A stretch of 64,000 nt of DNA, from assembly GCF_000346465.2 (NCBI RefSeq), contig NC_034014.1, positions 2,036,854 through 2,100,853 of the forward strand. The letters are read 5' to 3'. Source of the DNA: Prunus persica (lineage: Eukaryota; Streptophyta; Magnoliopsida; Rosales; Rosaceae). Numbering within the stretch: position 1 is the stretch's first letter; each line of letters starts with the position of its first letter. The notes beneath the pieces are model-generated. The model was not told where the DNA came from. It did not search any database and saw only the letters and a list, made by a program, of their open reading frames with translations. Positions 42,808 through 55,165 of this stretch are shown here, in pieces. The translations under genes were made by a program, and so were the position numbers.

Positions 42808-45800
42808 ATGGCAGCTTATGTTGAGGATGGAGTTCCTGAAGAAAAGTTGCCTGGGAAGCTTCAGTCAGATGTTGATGTAATTGGTAAGTCCCTCTAAGCT
42901 AGTCCTACTCCTTGTATCTCTCTCTGGAATTCCTCTGTTTTACTCTCAGCATGTTTATGCAGAATTGGTTATCTCAAGATTGGATTGGATCCCATTTCAG
43001 TTGTGAAATTTTCCTGGTGTTTCTTGTATATGTGATGAAATGTGTTTGAATGTTCTTGAATGACATCAAGAATGGGTTGACAGTGCCATGATAATTGATT
43101 TGAATGAGATATTGCTACTTCGCTTAAAAAGTTTCTTCTTTTGAAGAGTTGCAATTTGTTGTTAGAAATTCACTCTGCAATGTTGCCAATTTGCTCATGC
43201 TGCAGATGATGAAGTGAATGACAACCCAATTGAGCAAGTTAGGCTAACTGTTTCAACCACCGATGACCCTTCACAGAAAACCTTGACATTTCGTACATGG
43301 GTTCTTGGGATAATTTCATGCTCCATTCTTGCTTTTGTGAACCAATTTTTCGGGTACCGCCAGAATCAGCTGTATGTTTCTTCGGTCTCGGCGCAAATTC
43401 TTGTCCTCCCTCTTGGAAAGTTGATGGCTGCTACCCTTCCAGAGAAGCCAATCCGATTCCCATTCACAAAGTGGTCGTTTTCATTGAATCCGGGGCCTTT
43501 CAACTTGAAAGAACATGTGTTGATCACCATTTTCGCCAACTCGGGATCAAACAGCGTTTATGCTGTTAACATTATCACAATTGTTTTGGCTTTCTACCAC
43601 AGGAAAATGCATCCTGCTGCAGCCTTCTTGTTAGCTCAAACCACTCAGGTGAATTTATGGCAAAGTGTTTCTTTGGTGTGTTTTCTTGCTTTCTTGGTAA
43701 TTGTTTGTGTTATGGAAATTCATGTTTTTTTGCATGAAATTTTGCAGATGCTTGGGTATGGATGGGCTGGCATTTTCAGAAAATATCTTGTTGACTCTCC
43801 TTACATGTGGTGGCCTTCAAATCTGGTTCAGGTCTCTCTTTTCAGGTATTTTATTTCCACCCTCTTTCCTATCTGTCATATTGAATGAATTTAGCAGCCA
43901 CTTCAAATTGAAAATCATTTCTTCAATTTTTTTTTTTTTTAATGGCAGGGCATTGCACGAAAAGGAAAAGAGACCGAAGGGAGGCCGCACTAGGCTGCAG
44001 TTCTTCTTCATGGTTTTCATATGCAGCTTTTCTTACTACATTGTTCCAAGTTTTCTTTTCCCCTCCATTTCTGCTTTCTCCTTTGTCTGCTGGATATGGA
44101 AGGACTCCATCACTGCCCAACAGATTGGTTCCGGCATGCATGGCCTTGGCATAGGCTCCTTCGGCATTGATTGGTCCACTGTTGCTGGCTTCTTAGGCAG
44201 TCCATTAGCCACACCCGGATTTGCTACCATTAACATCTTAATTGGTTTTGTCTTGATTGTTTACGTTGTCACCCCCATTGCTTATTGGAACAACGCCTAT
44301 GATGCTAGGAAGTTTCCAATATTTTCGTCACACACTTTCGACTCCACTGGCCAGATCTATAACATTTCCTCGGTTCTGGATCAGAAAAATTTCGATATTG
44401 ATATGGTTAGATACACCGGTTACAGCAAGCTCTATCTCAGTACCTTCTTTGCCTTCAGTTATGGATTGAGCTTTGCCACTTTGACGGCTACTATTTCCCA
44501 TGTGGGTCTCTTCCATGGAAGGTAAGCCTTTTCGACACAGTTTTAACTGTAAACTGGGCAATATTTCTTTAGAGCTAATAAATTCTTCGTTGTCTTTCTT
44601 GCTTCTTGTGACATACATGAACAGAACAATCTGGCAGATGTGGAAAAAGACAACTAGTGCAGTGAGAGATCAGATTGGAGATATCCACACCCGGCTGATG
44701 AAGAAGAACTATGAAGCAGTGCCCCAATGGTGGTTTCACATCATCCTTGTTTTAATGGTTGCTCTTGCTATCTTTTGCTGTGAAGGTTTTGGCCAACAGC
44801 TCCAACTTCCATGGTGGGGAGTTTTAATGGCTTGTGGAATTGCACTATTTTTCACCTTACCCATCGGCATCATTCAAGCCACAACAAACCAGGTATATAT
44901 GGTCAAGAAAACATTAAATCTGAACAATATGATGAGTGCTCTGCATAATTTGTTACACATTTCCTTCAAAGCGGTCACATGAAGTTGCAATTTCTCATTT
45001 AATTATACAAACTCTGCAGCAACCAGGGCTTAACGTGATCACAGAGTTAGTTATCGGATACATTTACCCAGGAAAGCCTCTTGCTAATGTGGCTTTCAAG
45101 ACCTATGGATATATCAGCATGTCACAAGCACTTATGTTTCTTCAGGACTTCAAATTAGGACACTACATGAAGATCCCTCCTAAGTCCATGTTTGTTGTGC
45201 AGGTAATGAATTACATAACCTCATATCAATTTCTGTTCATATTTCTGATAAAATTATCCACTCATTTCTATTCCCCCTCCTTTTTTTTTTTTTTTTTTTT
45301 TTTTTGGCAATGATCTTCAGTTAGTTGGAACAATAGTTGCTTCAAGTGTCTACTTTGGCACATCTTGGTGGCTTCTCACAACCATTGAGCACATCTGTGA
45401 TCCATCAAAGCTGCCAGAGGGAAGTCCATGGACATGTCCTGGTGATGATGTGTTCTACAATGCATCAATCATTTGGGGGGTCATTGGCCCCCTCAGAATG
45501 TTCACTGACAAAGGAGTCTACCCAGAGCTCAACTGGTTCTTCCTCATTGGCTTATTGGCACCTGTCCCTGTTTGGCTGCTTTCTAAACAATTTCCCAACC
45601 AAAGGTGGATCAAGCTCATAAACATGCCCATTATACTTGGAGCCACAGGTTACATGCCTCCTGCTAGGGCTGTGAACTATTTGGCATGGCTTGCAGTTGG
45701 GATTTTCTTCAACTTTTATGTGTATAGAAAGTACAAGGGGTGGTGGGCTAGGCACAACTATATCCTCTCTGCTGCTTTGGATGCTGGTGTGGCCTTCACA

Positions 45801-45941
45801 GCAGTTCTGCTATATTTCACCCTCCAATCCAAGGATATCACGGGTCCAAACTGGTGGGGCCTGTTAGCTGATGACCATTGCCCGCTCGCCACGTGTCCCA
45901 CGGCACCGGGTATAGTTGCCAAAGGCTGTCCAGTTCTCTGA
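42808..45941 (+). CDS. OPT: Oligopeptide transporter (OPT family), copy B
   Basis: Second member of the tandem array, 753 aa. Seven exons: 42808-42883, 43206-43648, 43748-43845, 43949-44521, 44625-44892, 45020-45202 and 45321-45941. Exons 3-6 have exactly the same lengths as in copies A and C (98, 573, 268, 183 bp). It has [42 protein letters not shown] and the tail [15 protein letters not shown]. The N-terminus [20 protein letters not shown] is close to copy A. The Copia-split pseudogene at 18-28 kb is most similar to this copy, including intron 6 and the 3' flank. No frame damage. Membrane peptide/metal-chelate transport is inferred from the family. Confidence 0.95.
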
Positions 45942-46501
45942 GATTAATGTAATTCACATGTGCTTGTGCAAATCATATATAGTTAGCTCAGTTCTGGCTG
46001 CTTGGTGGTATAGATATGAAGCTGTACAGTTGATTAATTAGTTTGTATTACCTTGAAGCTGCAGACTCAGATTTTAGTCAAAATGTAATAAGTTATTTGG
46101 TACTTTGCATAATGTGAAAACTAGTGTATGAAAACATGCTTTAATACTCAAATAAATAACATTATCAGATATCAAGCCACCAAACCATTCACATTCGCCA
46201 TAATGTTCCATACAAAGAAAACAAATTTAGATGCAAATATATGTATGCTGACGTCACTAATGCCAATTGTACTTCATGTCAAAACTCGCCAACTAGATGC
46301 ATATTAAGGATTTCCCACATCACATAAATATTTCCAAATTTAGATTTTTGTGTCTTTGACCCGCACTCCGTTGCACCGGAGTTTAGGCCCTAAAAACTGG
46401 TTTCTTGAAAGAGCATTGCTATTTGGACCACATTCTTTCCTTTTTGTTTGAAATCTCCATTAAAAATGGGACTTGAATTACAAAGATGACTCTTAATTTT
46501 G
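45942..46501. other. Intergenic, OPT copy B to copy C
   Basis: Short spacer. The first 250 bases are 3' flank shared with the pseudogene. 46360-46430 carries the OPT promoter block in shortened form: GGTTTCTTGAAA at 46399-46410 is kept but the second half of the palindrome is deleted. Confidence 0.55.
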
Positions 46502-46509
46502 TATAAAAA
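46502..46509 (+). promoter_or_regulatory. Candidate TATA box, third OPT gene
   Basis: TATAAAAA about 195-200 bases before the ATG, farther than in copies A and B. It is weaker evidence on its own. Confidence 0.4.
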
Positions 46510-46702
46510 GTGGTCAGTAAGATGGTCAATAAATATGTTTCGAATAAACTCCGTTCTTCTTGAGAAAATAAAAGTTTTGAGAATTGCGTGTTTGCTTTAT
46601 TTGTAGAGCGCAGTCTATATCATTGCAAGCTTGTTCTTTGCAGAAGCCTAGCGTGCACATAAATGGTATTCTTTGAGAGAGAGTAAAAGGAGGCAAAGAA
46701 AG

Positions 46703-49700
46703 ATGACGGTCTACGAAGATGGCGACGGTGAAACCAAGTCTCATTCCAAGATCCATGTCAATGGTAAGTCCCCCAAACAATTACTTAGAAAATGTTTTTA
46801 TTTTCATTCTATATATCATCGTTATGATAAGATATATGGGCTAAATATCGTTGATTGTTGAAAAATATAAAAATACCATATTAAAAGCTTGACAAAAGTA
46901 AAATGGTATGAATCCACTGAAAATAACACCGAAACATCTTGTGATCAAACATCACACAGCTATGTTGGTGAAGTTAAGAATACTATCTAGTAGTCCATTG
47001 ATTTGTCTCTCTGAAATCTTAAGCTATCATTTTAGCTTTCTATTTTCCAGAAATTCAACACTTTATCAATCAAATCTACAATTGATTAACTGATGTTGTC
47101 AAACACTTGTTGATGCAAAAACAGATGATGAAGTGGACGACAACCCAATTGAGCAAGTTAGGCTAACAGTTCCAATCACAGATGACCCATCAGAGCCAAC
47201 CATGACATTTCGAACATGGGTGCTTGGCCTATTATCATGCACCACTCTTGCTTTTATCAACCAGTTTTTTGGGTACCGCCAAAATCAGCTCTTCGTTTCT
47301 TCAGTGTCTGCCCAAATTGTGGTCCTCCCTCTTGGCAAGTTGATGGCTGCGGTCCTTCCAACAACACAATTTTCAGTCCCCTTCACAAAATGGTCTTTCT
47401 CATTCAATCCGGGGCCTTTCAGTATGAAGGAACACGTTTTGATCACCATATTTGCAAACTCTGGATCCAACAGTGTTTATGCAGTTAACATCATCACAAT
47501 TGTCAAGGCTTACTACCACAGAAGTATTCATATTATGGCAGCCTTTTTGTTAGCTCACACCACTCAGGTAAAAAATTTACATTCGGGAGAAATGCTAAGG
47601 ACAATTGCCCGTGCATAAGCAAGTGGATGGTTGTCTTGTCAGTTGTTGATGCAAGTTAATTCACCATACATTAACGGTTGATAGTCATCCATTGCGCGAT
47701 AGTACTGACACTACAGTTAAAAAGATTACATGCATTTACATTACCATATAAATTTTTCTGTGTATGAAATCTTTTCAGATGCTTGGATATGGATGGGCTG
47801 GATTATTCAGAAGATACCTTGTTGACTCCCCTTACATGTGGTGGCCCAGTAATTTGGTTCAAGTCTCTCTATTCAGGTACTTTAATTTAATTTGTCAAAT
47901 TGAAACAATTTTAGCTAATTAGTCCGTAATACCGTACTACATTATAATTACTCAATCTGCAATTAAAGTCATGTGTTTTCGATTCTCTCTTCACCAATAT
48001 TGCTTATATTAAAAAGAATAATTCATCAATATTTTCTTTTCTTCATGTTTATTCCTCTTTCTTGTCTTGTATATAATTGTGAACCACCAAATTAATTAAT
48101 TAATTAATTAGTTAGTTAATTTATAATGTGCATTAATGGCAGGGCATTGCATGAAAAGGAAAAGAGACCCAGAGGAGGCCGTACAAAGATGCAGTTCTTC
48201 TTCATTATTTTCACAAGCAGCTTTGCTTACTACATTATCCCAAGTTTCTTCTTCCCCTCCATAACAGCTCTCTCCTTAGTTTGCTGGGTATGGAAGGACT
48301 CAATCACAGCCCAGCAGATTGGTTCAGGGCTGAAGGGCCTTGGAATTGGCTCTTTTGCCATTGATTGGTCCACCGTTGCTTCCTTCTTGGGCAGCCCCTT
48401 AGCCTATCCTGATGTCGCAGTCATTAACATGTTGATTGGTTATATTGTGATCTTTTACATTGTTACCCCGATTGCCTATTGGACCAATACATATGATGCT
48501 AAGAGGTTCCCACTATTTTCCTCTCACACTTTTGACTATGATGGCCAAACCTACAACGTCAGTCGAGTTTTGGATGAGAAAACTTTCAATATGAATTTGA
48601 AGGAGTATAACAGCTATAGTAAACTCTACCTCAGTGTCTACTTTGCCTACAACTATGGATGGGGCTTTGCCACTCTCACAGCTACTATTTCACACGTTGC
48701 ATTCTTTTATGGAAAGTAAGTTTTTCTGGTACTGGCCTACTTCATTCACTCCCGAATCCTGAATCTCGAGTCCCAAGTCCTATGTTAAACGTATGTGCAT
48801 TAGTATCAAGCGACCGAAATCAAAACCTAATCCAACACCGGACCTAAAATATAATAGAATCTAATTTCCTAAACTCTGCCATGTTTCTTTTACATCTAAG
48901 CTAATTAATAAATATTTCATTGTTTTCTTCCTCTTTGTGTGACATCATGCATCATGAACAGAGAAATATGGCAACTGTGGAAGAAGACGACTAGTGGAAT
49001 GAAGAATCAGCTTGGAGACATCCACACGAGAATAATGAAGAGGAACTATGAATCAGTCCCTGAATGGTGGTTCCAAACCATCCTTGTTTTAATGGTTGCT
49101 CTTGCCATCTTTACTTGTGAAGGTTTCGGCAAACAGCTCCAACTTCCATGGTGGGGAGTTTTACTAGCTTGTGCCATTGCACTATCTTTCACCTTACCCA
49201 TCGGGGTTATTGCGGCCACAACAAACATGGTATGATTTTGGTCATTTCATTTGTATACAATCGTATCGTACCTACTCTTTTGTTAGATTGAAAACATATA
49301 CGTACATACATGAATACGCTTATGAATATCTACTATATGTTCAGTATTCAGCATAATTCTGTTTTAAAGACTCGTAGTAATTTTTCATTTTTCATTTCAA
49401 TATTTATTGTGCAGCAACCAGGCCTCAACATAATTACAGAGCTAATTATCGGGTATATGTACCCAGGGAAGCCTCTTGCTAATGTGGCTTTCAAGACCTA
49501 TGGATATATCAGCATGTCACAAGCACTCATGTTTCTTGGTGACTTTAAATTAGGTCACTATATGAAGATCCCTCCCAAGGACATGTTTTTGGTGCAGGTA
49601 ATTATCAAGAAAACTCCATTTGTCACCATTTGTTTCAGTTGTTTTTCTTATGTCCGATATAATGGAACATACACATGCAATTTCCCCTTTTGTATGTTCA

Positions 49701-50322
49701 GTTAGCTGGAACACTGGCAGCTACAAGTGCCTACTTTGCCACATCTTGGTGGCTTCTGACAACTGTTGAGAACATCTGCAATCCGGCAAAGTTGCCAGAG
49801 GGGAGTCCATGGACATGTCCTGGTGATGATGTGTTCTACAATGCTTCAATCATATGGGGAGTCATAGGGCCACTCAGAATGTTCACTAGCAAAGGAATCT
49901 ACCCAGAGTTGAACTGGTTCTTCCTCATCGGCTTTTTGGCACCCATTCCCGGTTGGCTGCTCCATAAAAAATTCCCCAACAAAAAGTGGATTAGGCACAT
50001 AAATATGCCTGTAATCCTTGGAGCAACAAGTGTAATGCCACCAGCTAAAGCCGTAAACTATTCGTCATGGTTTGCAGTTGGAATTTTCTTCAACTTATTT
50101 GTTTACAGAAGGTACAAGGAGTGGTGGGCTAGGCATAACTATATCCTATCAGCTGCTTTGGATGCTGGAGTGGCCTTTACTGCTGTTATCCTATATTTCG
50201 CCCTCCAATCCAAGAATATTATGGGACCAAAGTGGTGGGGTCTGGACCAAGATGATCATTGTCCATTGGCTAAGTGCCCCACAGCACCAGGGGTAGTGGC
50301 CAAAGGGTGTCCAGTTTTTTGA
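46703..50322 (+). CDS. OPT: Oligopeptide transporter (OPT family), copy C
   Basis: Third tandem OPT gene, 748 aa. Seven exons: 46703-46763, 47125-47567, 47779-47876, 48143-48715, 48962-49229, 49415-49597 and 49702-50322, all in the same phases as copies A and B. The N-terminus is shorter and different ([20 protein letters not shown]), while the body has [32 protein letters not shown] and [20 protein letters not shown]. Exon 5 ends in ATG (Met) where the other copies have CAG (Gln), so its donor is TG/gt rather than AG/gt. It is the most diverged intact copy. The ATG at 46703 is preferred over one at 46673 in frame, because the protein then aligns with the paralogues and a GA-rich leader precedes it. 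Confidence 0.94.
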
Positions 50323-50615
50323 GATTCGTCAAAATCCTCTTTGAATGTATGCCCATTTAATTTTGCATATCTTAGCTGAGTTTTCTAGTTTCGATGATGA
50401 TGAAGAAGATGTAGCAGCATAGTTATTTAGTTTGAATAAATTAAAAGGCAGATTTTAGTCTTGTGCAATTAAATAGTTTGTTTATTTTTCATAATTTGGA
50501 ACCAGAGAAGCAAGCATGCTTTGAAACTGAAATATGATATAATCTAAAATTCAATGTCTTTGAAAATGATGTTAGTTGAACTATATAATGTTCTTCACTA
50601 GGAGTCTAGATCCTC
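50323..50615. other. 3' ends of OPT copy C and PPR gene
   Basis: Convergent 3' flanks of under 300 bases. No further feature is seen. Confidence 0.5.
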
Positions 50616-52502
50616 CTACCAGTAATCCCTGCAGGAACAAGAACCATCTTTGAAACAATGGAAGCGGTTCCGGTCACGCACGACTATCTCTCTATTAACA
50701 ATTGCTGATATAAGTTTGAAAGCAGCATGGCAGTCCTCACAAACACGAAGATTCTTCATAATGCGAATTGGTGTTCCTGGTCCCGTGTTCATCAACCCAA
50801 AAACCAGCGCTAATTTCTCGCTATGGCGATAGAGAAATTTTTCCTTCTGATCCTCTTCCATGTCTAGCAGAACAACTGAAGTGTTAGGCACATAACCCTT
50901 CAGCTTCATTTTTACAACTAGTTTCTCCCACATTTGGAAGATCTCCTGAGCTTGAGGATGGACTTCATCCCCAGCAACAAACTCATGAATCACCCCATCT
51001 ACTGTGATTGAACTCCACCCAGGTGTCTTCTTCACCCCTCGATCCCTCATTAGCTTTCTCACTCGCGCTGTGTCTTCCCACCTTTGTGCTTCTGCATAAA
51101 TGTTTGACAAAACCACATAGTATCCATCATTAAGTGGATCTAATTCAGAAAGGTGCTTTGTTGCTTCTTCAGCCAGTTCAATGTTTCTGTGAACTTTGCA
51201 TCCACCAAGCAGTGCTCCCCATACAATGCTATTCGGCTTGATAGGCATGTTAGTAATAAACTCATAAGCCTCTTGAAGGAGCCCTGCCCTACTCAAAAGA
51301 TCAACCATACAACCATAATGCTCAATTCGAGGAACTATGCCATAATCATTAGTCATGCTGGTGAAGAATTCACGACCTTGAGCCACAAACCCAATGTGGC
51401 TACAAGCATGCAAGAGTCCAACAAAGGTTACATCATTCGGATCCATGCCTGTCTGAATCATCCTAGAGAAAAGTCTCAAAGCTTCCTCAGCTTGTCCATG
51501 CATGGCAAGCCCTGCAATCATAGCTGACCATGACACAACCGTTCGTTCTTTCATCCCATCAAAAACTGTAGAGGCATCCTCCAAGCATCCACATTTGACA
51601 TACATCTCAATCAAAGTGTTGGAAATACGAGCATTTCTGCTAAACCCGCTTTGGTTTGAGTACTCATGAATTCTCCTACCCAAACCCAAGTCACCCAAAT
51701 CAGCACAAGCCGCAAGAACAGCCACTACAGTCACCTCATTTGGCCTCACACCAGCCTCTTCCATCTCCAAAAATAGACTAATAGCCTCCTTAGGTTTCCC
51801 GCATTGGACAAACCCTGAAATCATCAAAGTCCATGACCTCACACTTCTTTTGGGCATCCGTGAAAACAAATCATAGGCTTCCTTAATATCACCCCTCTTT
51901 ACCAACTGGGTCATCATTATATTCCATGTCACGACATCTCGATGCGACATTTTATCAAACAACAACCGAGCGTCCCGCACTTCACCACACAAAGCATACA
52001 AATTCAAGATCATATTCATCAAAAACAAATTCGACTGAAACCCAAGTTTCTCCACATAACCATGCAAAACTCTACCATTGGAAACATCCAACAAACGCGT
52101 ACACGCCTTTAGAACAAAAGACAGAGTGAAACTATCAGGCAAAACATGAAAACTCTGCAACTGATAAAAAAGCATAACTGCATCAATGGGATCTTTGCCT
52201 TCGGCGAAGGCCTTCAAGCACGAATTCCACGCCAAAATCTCAGGGTTTTCGAGGTGTTTGAAGATTTTCTGAGCGTAAGAGAAACTGGGATTGAGAGAGC
52301 AGACGAAGGCGATTCGAGTGAGAGGGAGGGAAGTGAGAGGAGTGTTGGTTTTGATGAGGTGGGCATGGAGTTGTTTGAGCTCTAATGGGGAGCTGAAGTT
52401 GTGGAGAAGATGGGTTGTGAGGTTTTGTGAATTGGGTCTGTGAGTGTGAGAGTCTGTGTGGTTCAGAGGAGGAAGATGGAGGGAAGTGACAGTTGAAAGC
52501 AT
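50616..52502 (-). CDS. PPR protein, PLS class with E and DYW domains
   Basis: Intronless 628-aa pentatricopeptide repeat protein. PLS-type PPRs bind organellar RNA, and the C-terminal DYW domain is the cytidine deaminase of C-to-U editing. PPR units run from about residue 90 to 430 (for example DVVTWNIMMTQLVKRGDIKEA and RTVVSWSAMIAGLAMHGQAE in part). The E region has PNSIVWGALLGGCKVHRN. The DYW domain shows HSEKLA (zinc and catalytic His/Glu), CEDCH, and the terminal DGSCSCRDYW. The start is the first ATG of the frame; a Ser/Thr/His-rich leader may be a mitochondrial or plastid transit peptide. The open frame is complete. The specific editing site cannot be inferred here. Confidence 0.95.
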   Translation of the reverse strand: MLSTVTSLHLPPLNHTDSHTHRPNSQNLTTHLLHNFSSPLELKQLHAHLIKTNTPLTSLPLTRIAFVCSLNPSFSYAQKIFKHLENPEILAWNSCLKAFAEGKDPIDAVMLFYQLQSFHVLPDSFTLSFVLKACTRLLDVSNGRVLHGYVEKLGFQSNLFLMNMILNLYALCGEVRDARLLFDKMSHRDVVTWNIMMTQLVKRGDIKEAYDLFSRMPKRSVRSWTLMISGFVQCGKPKEAISLFLEMEEAGVRPNEVTVVAVLAACADLGDLGLGRRIHEYSNQSGFSRNARISNTLIEMYVKCGCLEDASTVFDGMKERTVVSWSAMIAGLAMHGQAEEALRLFSRMIQTGMDPNDVTFVGLLHACSHIGFVAQGREFFTSMTNDYGIVPRIEHYGCMVDLLSRAGLLQEAYEFITNMPIKPNSIVWGALLGGCKVHRNIELAEEATKHLSELDPLNDGYYVVLSNIYAEAQRWEDTARVRKLMRDRGVKKTPGWSSITVDGVIHEFVAGDEVHPQAQEIFQMWEKLVVKMKLKGYVPNTSVVLLDMEEDQKEKFLYRHSEKLALVFGLMNTGPGTPIRIMKNLRVCEDCHAAFKLISAIVNREIVVRDRNRFHCFKDGSCSCRDYW

Positions 52503-53423
52503 TTCAACTGTTGAAGGTCGTTGAACTCAACGGTTAAGTTCTTTTCACTTTTAAAGCTTCGACCTTTGTGTATGTTTGTGTGGGAGCATATATATTTCGG
52601 CGAATAATGAGCGCCGCATGTGGAAAAGAGAAATTTCTTAGGTGAATTACTCTAATTATATTCTATTGAATATCTCCCTTAAATCAAGGATCCGATTTCC
52701 AACAAATCTCTTTGATCAATTCCTATCATCTTTTTGAGAAAAAAAAAATAATCCTAATTAAATAAAGAAAATTCTCCAAGCAACACACCTTCATGCATGG
52801 AGTTTGAACACAAGACAACCTCTGGATGAAAAACGGAAACATGAAAAATTATGTATTTAAAAACATAAGATATCATTTGCTTAGATTATGTATATAAAAA
52901 AATTATTGGTTTTCTACCTTCCTAACAAAATCCCTTTCACATTACGGTTTTCATGTAGATTTATTTGGCCATAAAACCCAGGTATAATCGCGTTCAGATT
53001 GTTGAACGACAAGCAACTTAACATTGTGCCAACAACACAGCATGGCATTGGCATCAAATACCACGCCTTTCACTAGCTGTTCAGTCAATCACAAATTTGA
53101 TACAAAGAAAATATAACATTAGGCTCAAAAATAACATTTTGTTCCGATTCTACAAACATAAACTCCATTTCAAGTGATCAAGAAAAGAACATACTGAAAC
53201 TCTTTAGTATCAAACATTAAAGTATACGAGAAGATAACTGAAATCCGGTTGTTTACATCTCGAAAGTTTCTTACAAACAATAAACCAAGATTACGGTCAA
53301 TCTGTCTGATTTCTCTGATAAGTCATCCCTTGTCATCTGAAACCCAGCATGAGAAACTGAGTTGAGCATGAAGCCATTTGTAATATTTGAAGAGTAGCAC
53401 ATATGCTGACAGCTATGCAAAGT
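52503..53423. other. Intergenic, PPR gene to EMC8/9 gene
   Basis: About 0.9 kb holding the PPR promoter (minus-strand side) and the EMC8/9 3' UTR. AT-rich, with no gene or repeat family recognised. Confidence 0.5.
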
Positions 53424-55165
53424 TTACTTGAACAGTTCTGGGTTCAGCCAATCCCTGTACATTACATTTCCAGTCAACTACAATTTACTTATCAATATGA
53501 AAATTTGGTTAAAAATAAAAGTATAATGATGTATCGCACTCACTTGCTAATGTCATCAAGGTGATCATCAAAATCTACAACATCCTGCCATTTTTCAGTG
53601 GAGACATAATCCAGTAGAACAACATTTGCTGATGGCTCCTTGATGGTTAACTGATTTCCATCAGAGCCGATTAACTTCCAAATCCTAGATGCATCCTTCG
53701 TGTAAAGCTGAATGTTTTTTTAAACGTTGAGATAGATTAGGAAGGAGAATTTCCAGGACAAATTACACTGAAACAAACAACCACATAATACGAGATTACA
53801 CCATGGGAGAAAGACTACCTATCCAAGCCCATTTGAACTTTAAAAATTAGCTGAAAAAATAATGATTTCAAACTTGATGTTTTTGTTTGCCGAATAACAT
53901 TAATGAGGTATTAACCAATTCCTTCAACAACTCTATTGAAATCCTTTCCGAACATTGTAAGGATACTGTAAGATGTTGAAAAGCAGCTCTTCAAGATACA
54001 CTGAACTGAAATTCTATTCAAAATTCTGACAGCTTTTAGGGAAAGGAAAAACCATGGAAAACATGAGTTTCCCACAAATAATGTAGAGCATAGATTAGCA
54101 ATTAGAAAACTTTGATGTTTGTGCATATCCGCAGAAAGTAGGTGGATTCTGGCATTGCCAATTTCGACAAATAGCTCATGAAGCGGAAGAAACGCATGTA
54201 TTGTTAATCCACACCAATAACTCCAATCTCCCCAAAGCAGTATTGTTAATTTATAGTTACTAGACGAAGAAACACGTACCGCAAACAAATCCTCTCTCAT
54301 TTTGTTAAACTAATTACCATACTACAAGCAGTTCATACACTAAAGATACTCATACACCCATCATATAATATAATTAATATAATTAGACAAAGAAAATGAT
54401 CAATGCTTCTTTCATTAAGAAAAAGATCAAAGCTTCTTCATACCAAAAAAAAAAAAAAAAACATATTAACCCAAAGAAAAGAAAAAAGAGTTAAAGGTAC
54501 ACACCTGCATTACGGGGCTCCGGTCCTTAGTTCTTGTCAAAGCTTCAAGCTTCCTGTTGTCTAACTGAAATGGATGAAAATACATAGAATAAAATTCCAT
54601 ATCAAACAAGCAGCAAACAAACTACAAAAACAAAGGTTCATGGACGAACGAATCACACACCAAAAGAATTGCCGCTTGAGGAAGGTAGCGATAGATGTGA
54701 TCTCCGATGTTCTTGGCAATGCCGCCGAGCTCGTGATCGTCAAACCTTTCGTTGGCATGAAAATAGCCCACAATGCTCACTCCTTTAGCAGCATAGTGCT
54801 CCTCTATCTGACCCAATTCAATCACAACAACAAAAATTAAATCTCTTTTCACGAAATTCGAACTCAGTTTGTTTCGTGGGAAAATTCAATTTAAGATTTT
54901 GAAACCCTAGAGGGAGAAGTGTGATAAGAGAGAAAGGAGGAGGGTATGTGGGAATCACCAGGATGAGGGAGATCTCGAGCTGGGGAAGGAGGCCGATTTG
55001 GGAGTGGAAGAGAGGGACGGAGTCCGTTATCTCGACGGCGTCGTTTTGGGAGGAGACGCGGCCGAGGAGGACGGCGTTGACGGCGGAGCTCTTGTGCTTG
55101 AGAGCGTGCAGCACCAGCTTTATGTAGGCATTCTGTGCGATCTCGTATCGTAACTCGCCACCCAT
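53424..55165 (-). CDS. EMC8/9: ER membrane protein complex subunit 8/9 homologue
   Basis: EMC8/9 is a cytosolic MPN-fold subunit of the ER membrane complex, which inserts tail-anchored and multi-pass proteins. Five exons (minus): 55165-54959, 54807-54661, 54564-54505, 53707-53544 and 53454-53424, giving 202 aa with matching phases. It starts MGGELRYEIAQNAYIKLVLH, then GRVSSQNDAVEITDSVPLFH, then VGYFHANERFDDHELGGIAK. The MPN histidines of active JAMM proteases are not in a complete motif, as expected for this non-catalytic subunit. Exon 4 carries DASRIWKLIGSDGNQL and the end is DWLNPELFK. A long intron 3 (about 0.8 kb) separates the last two exons from the rest. It looks intact. Confidence 0.92.
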
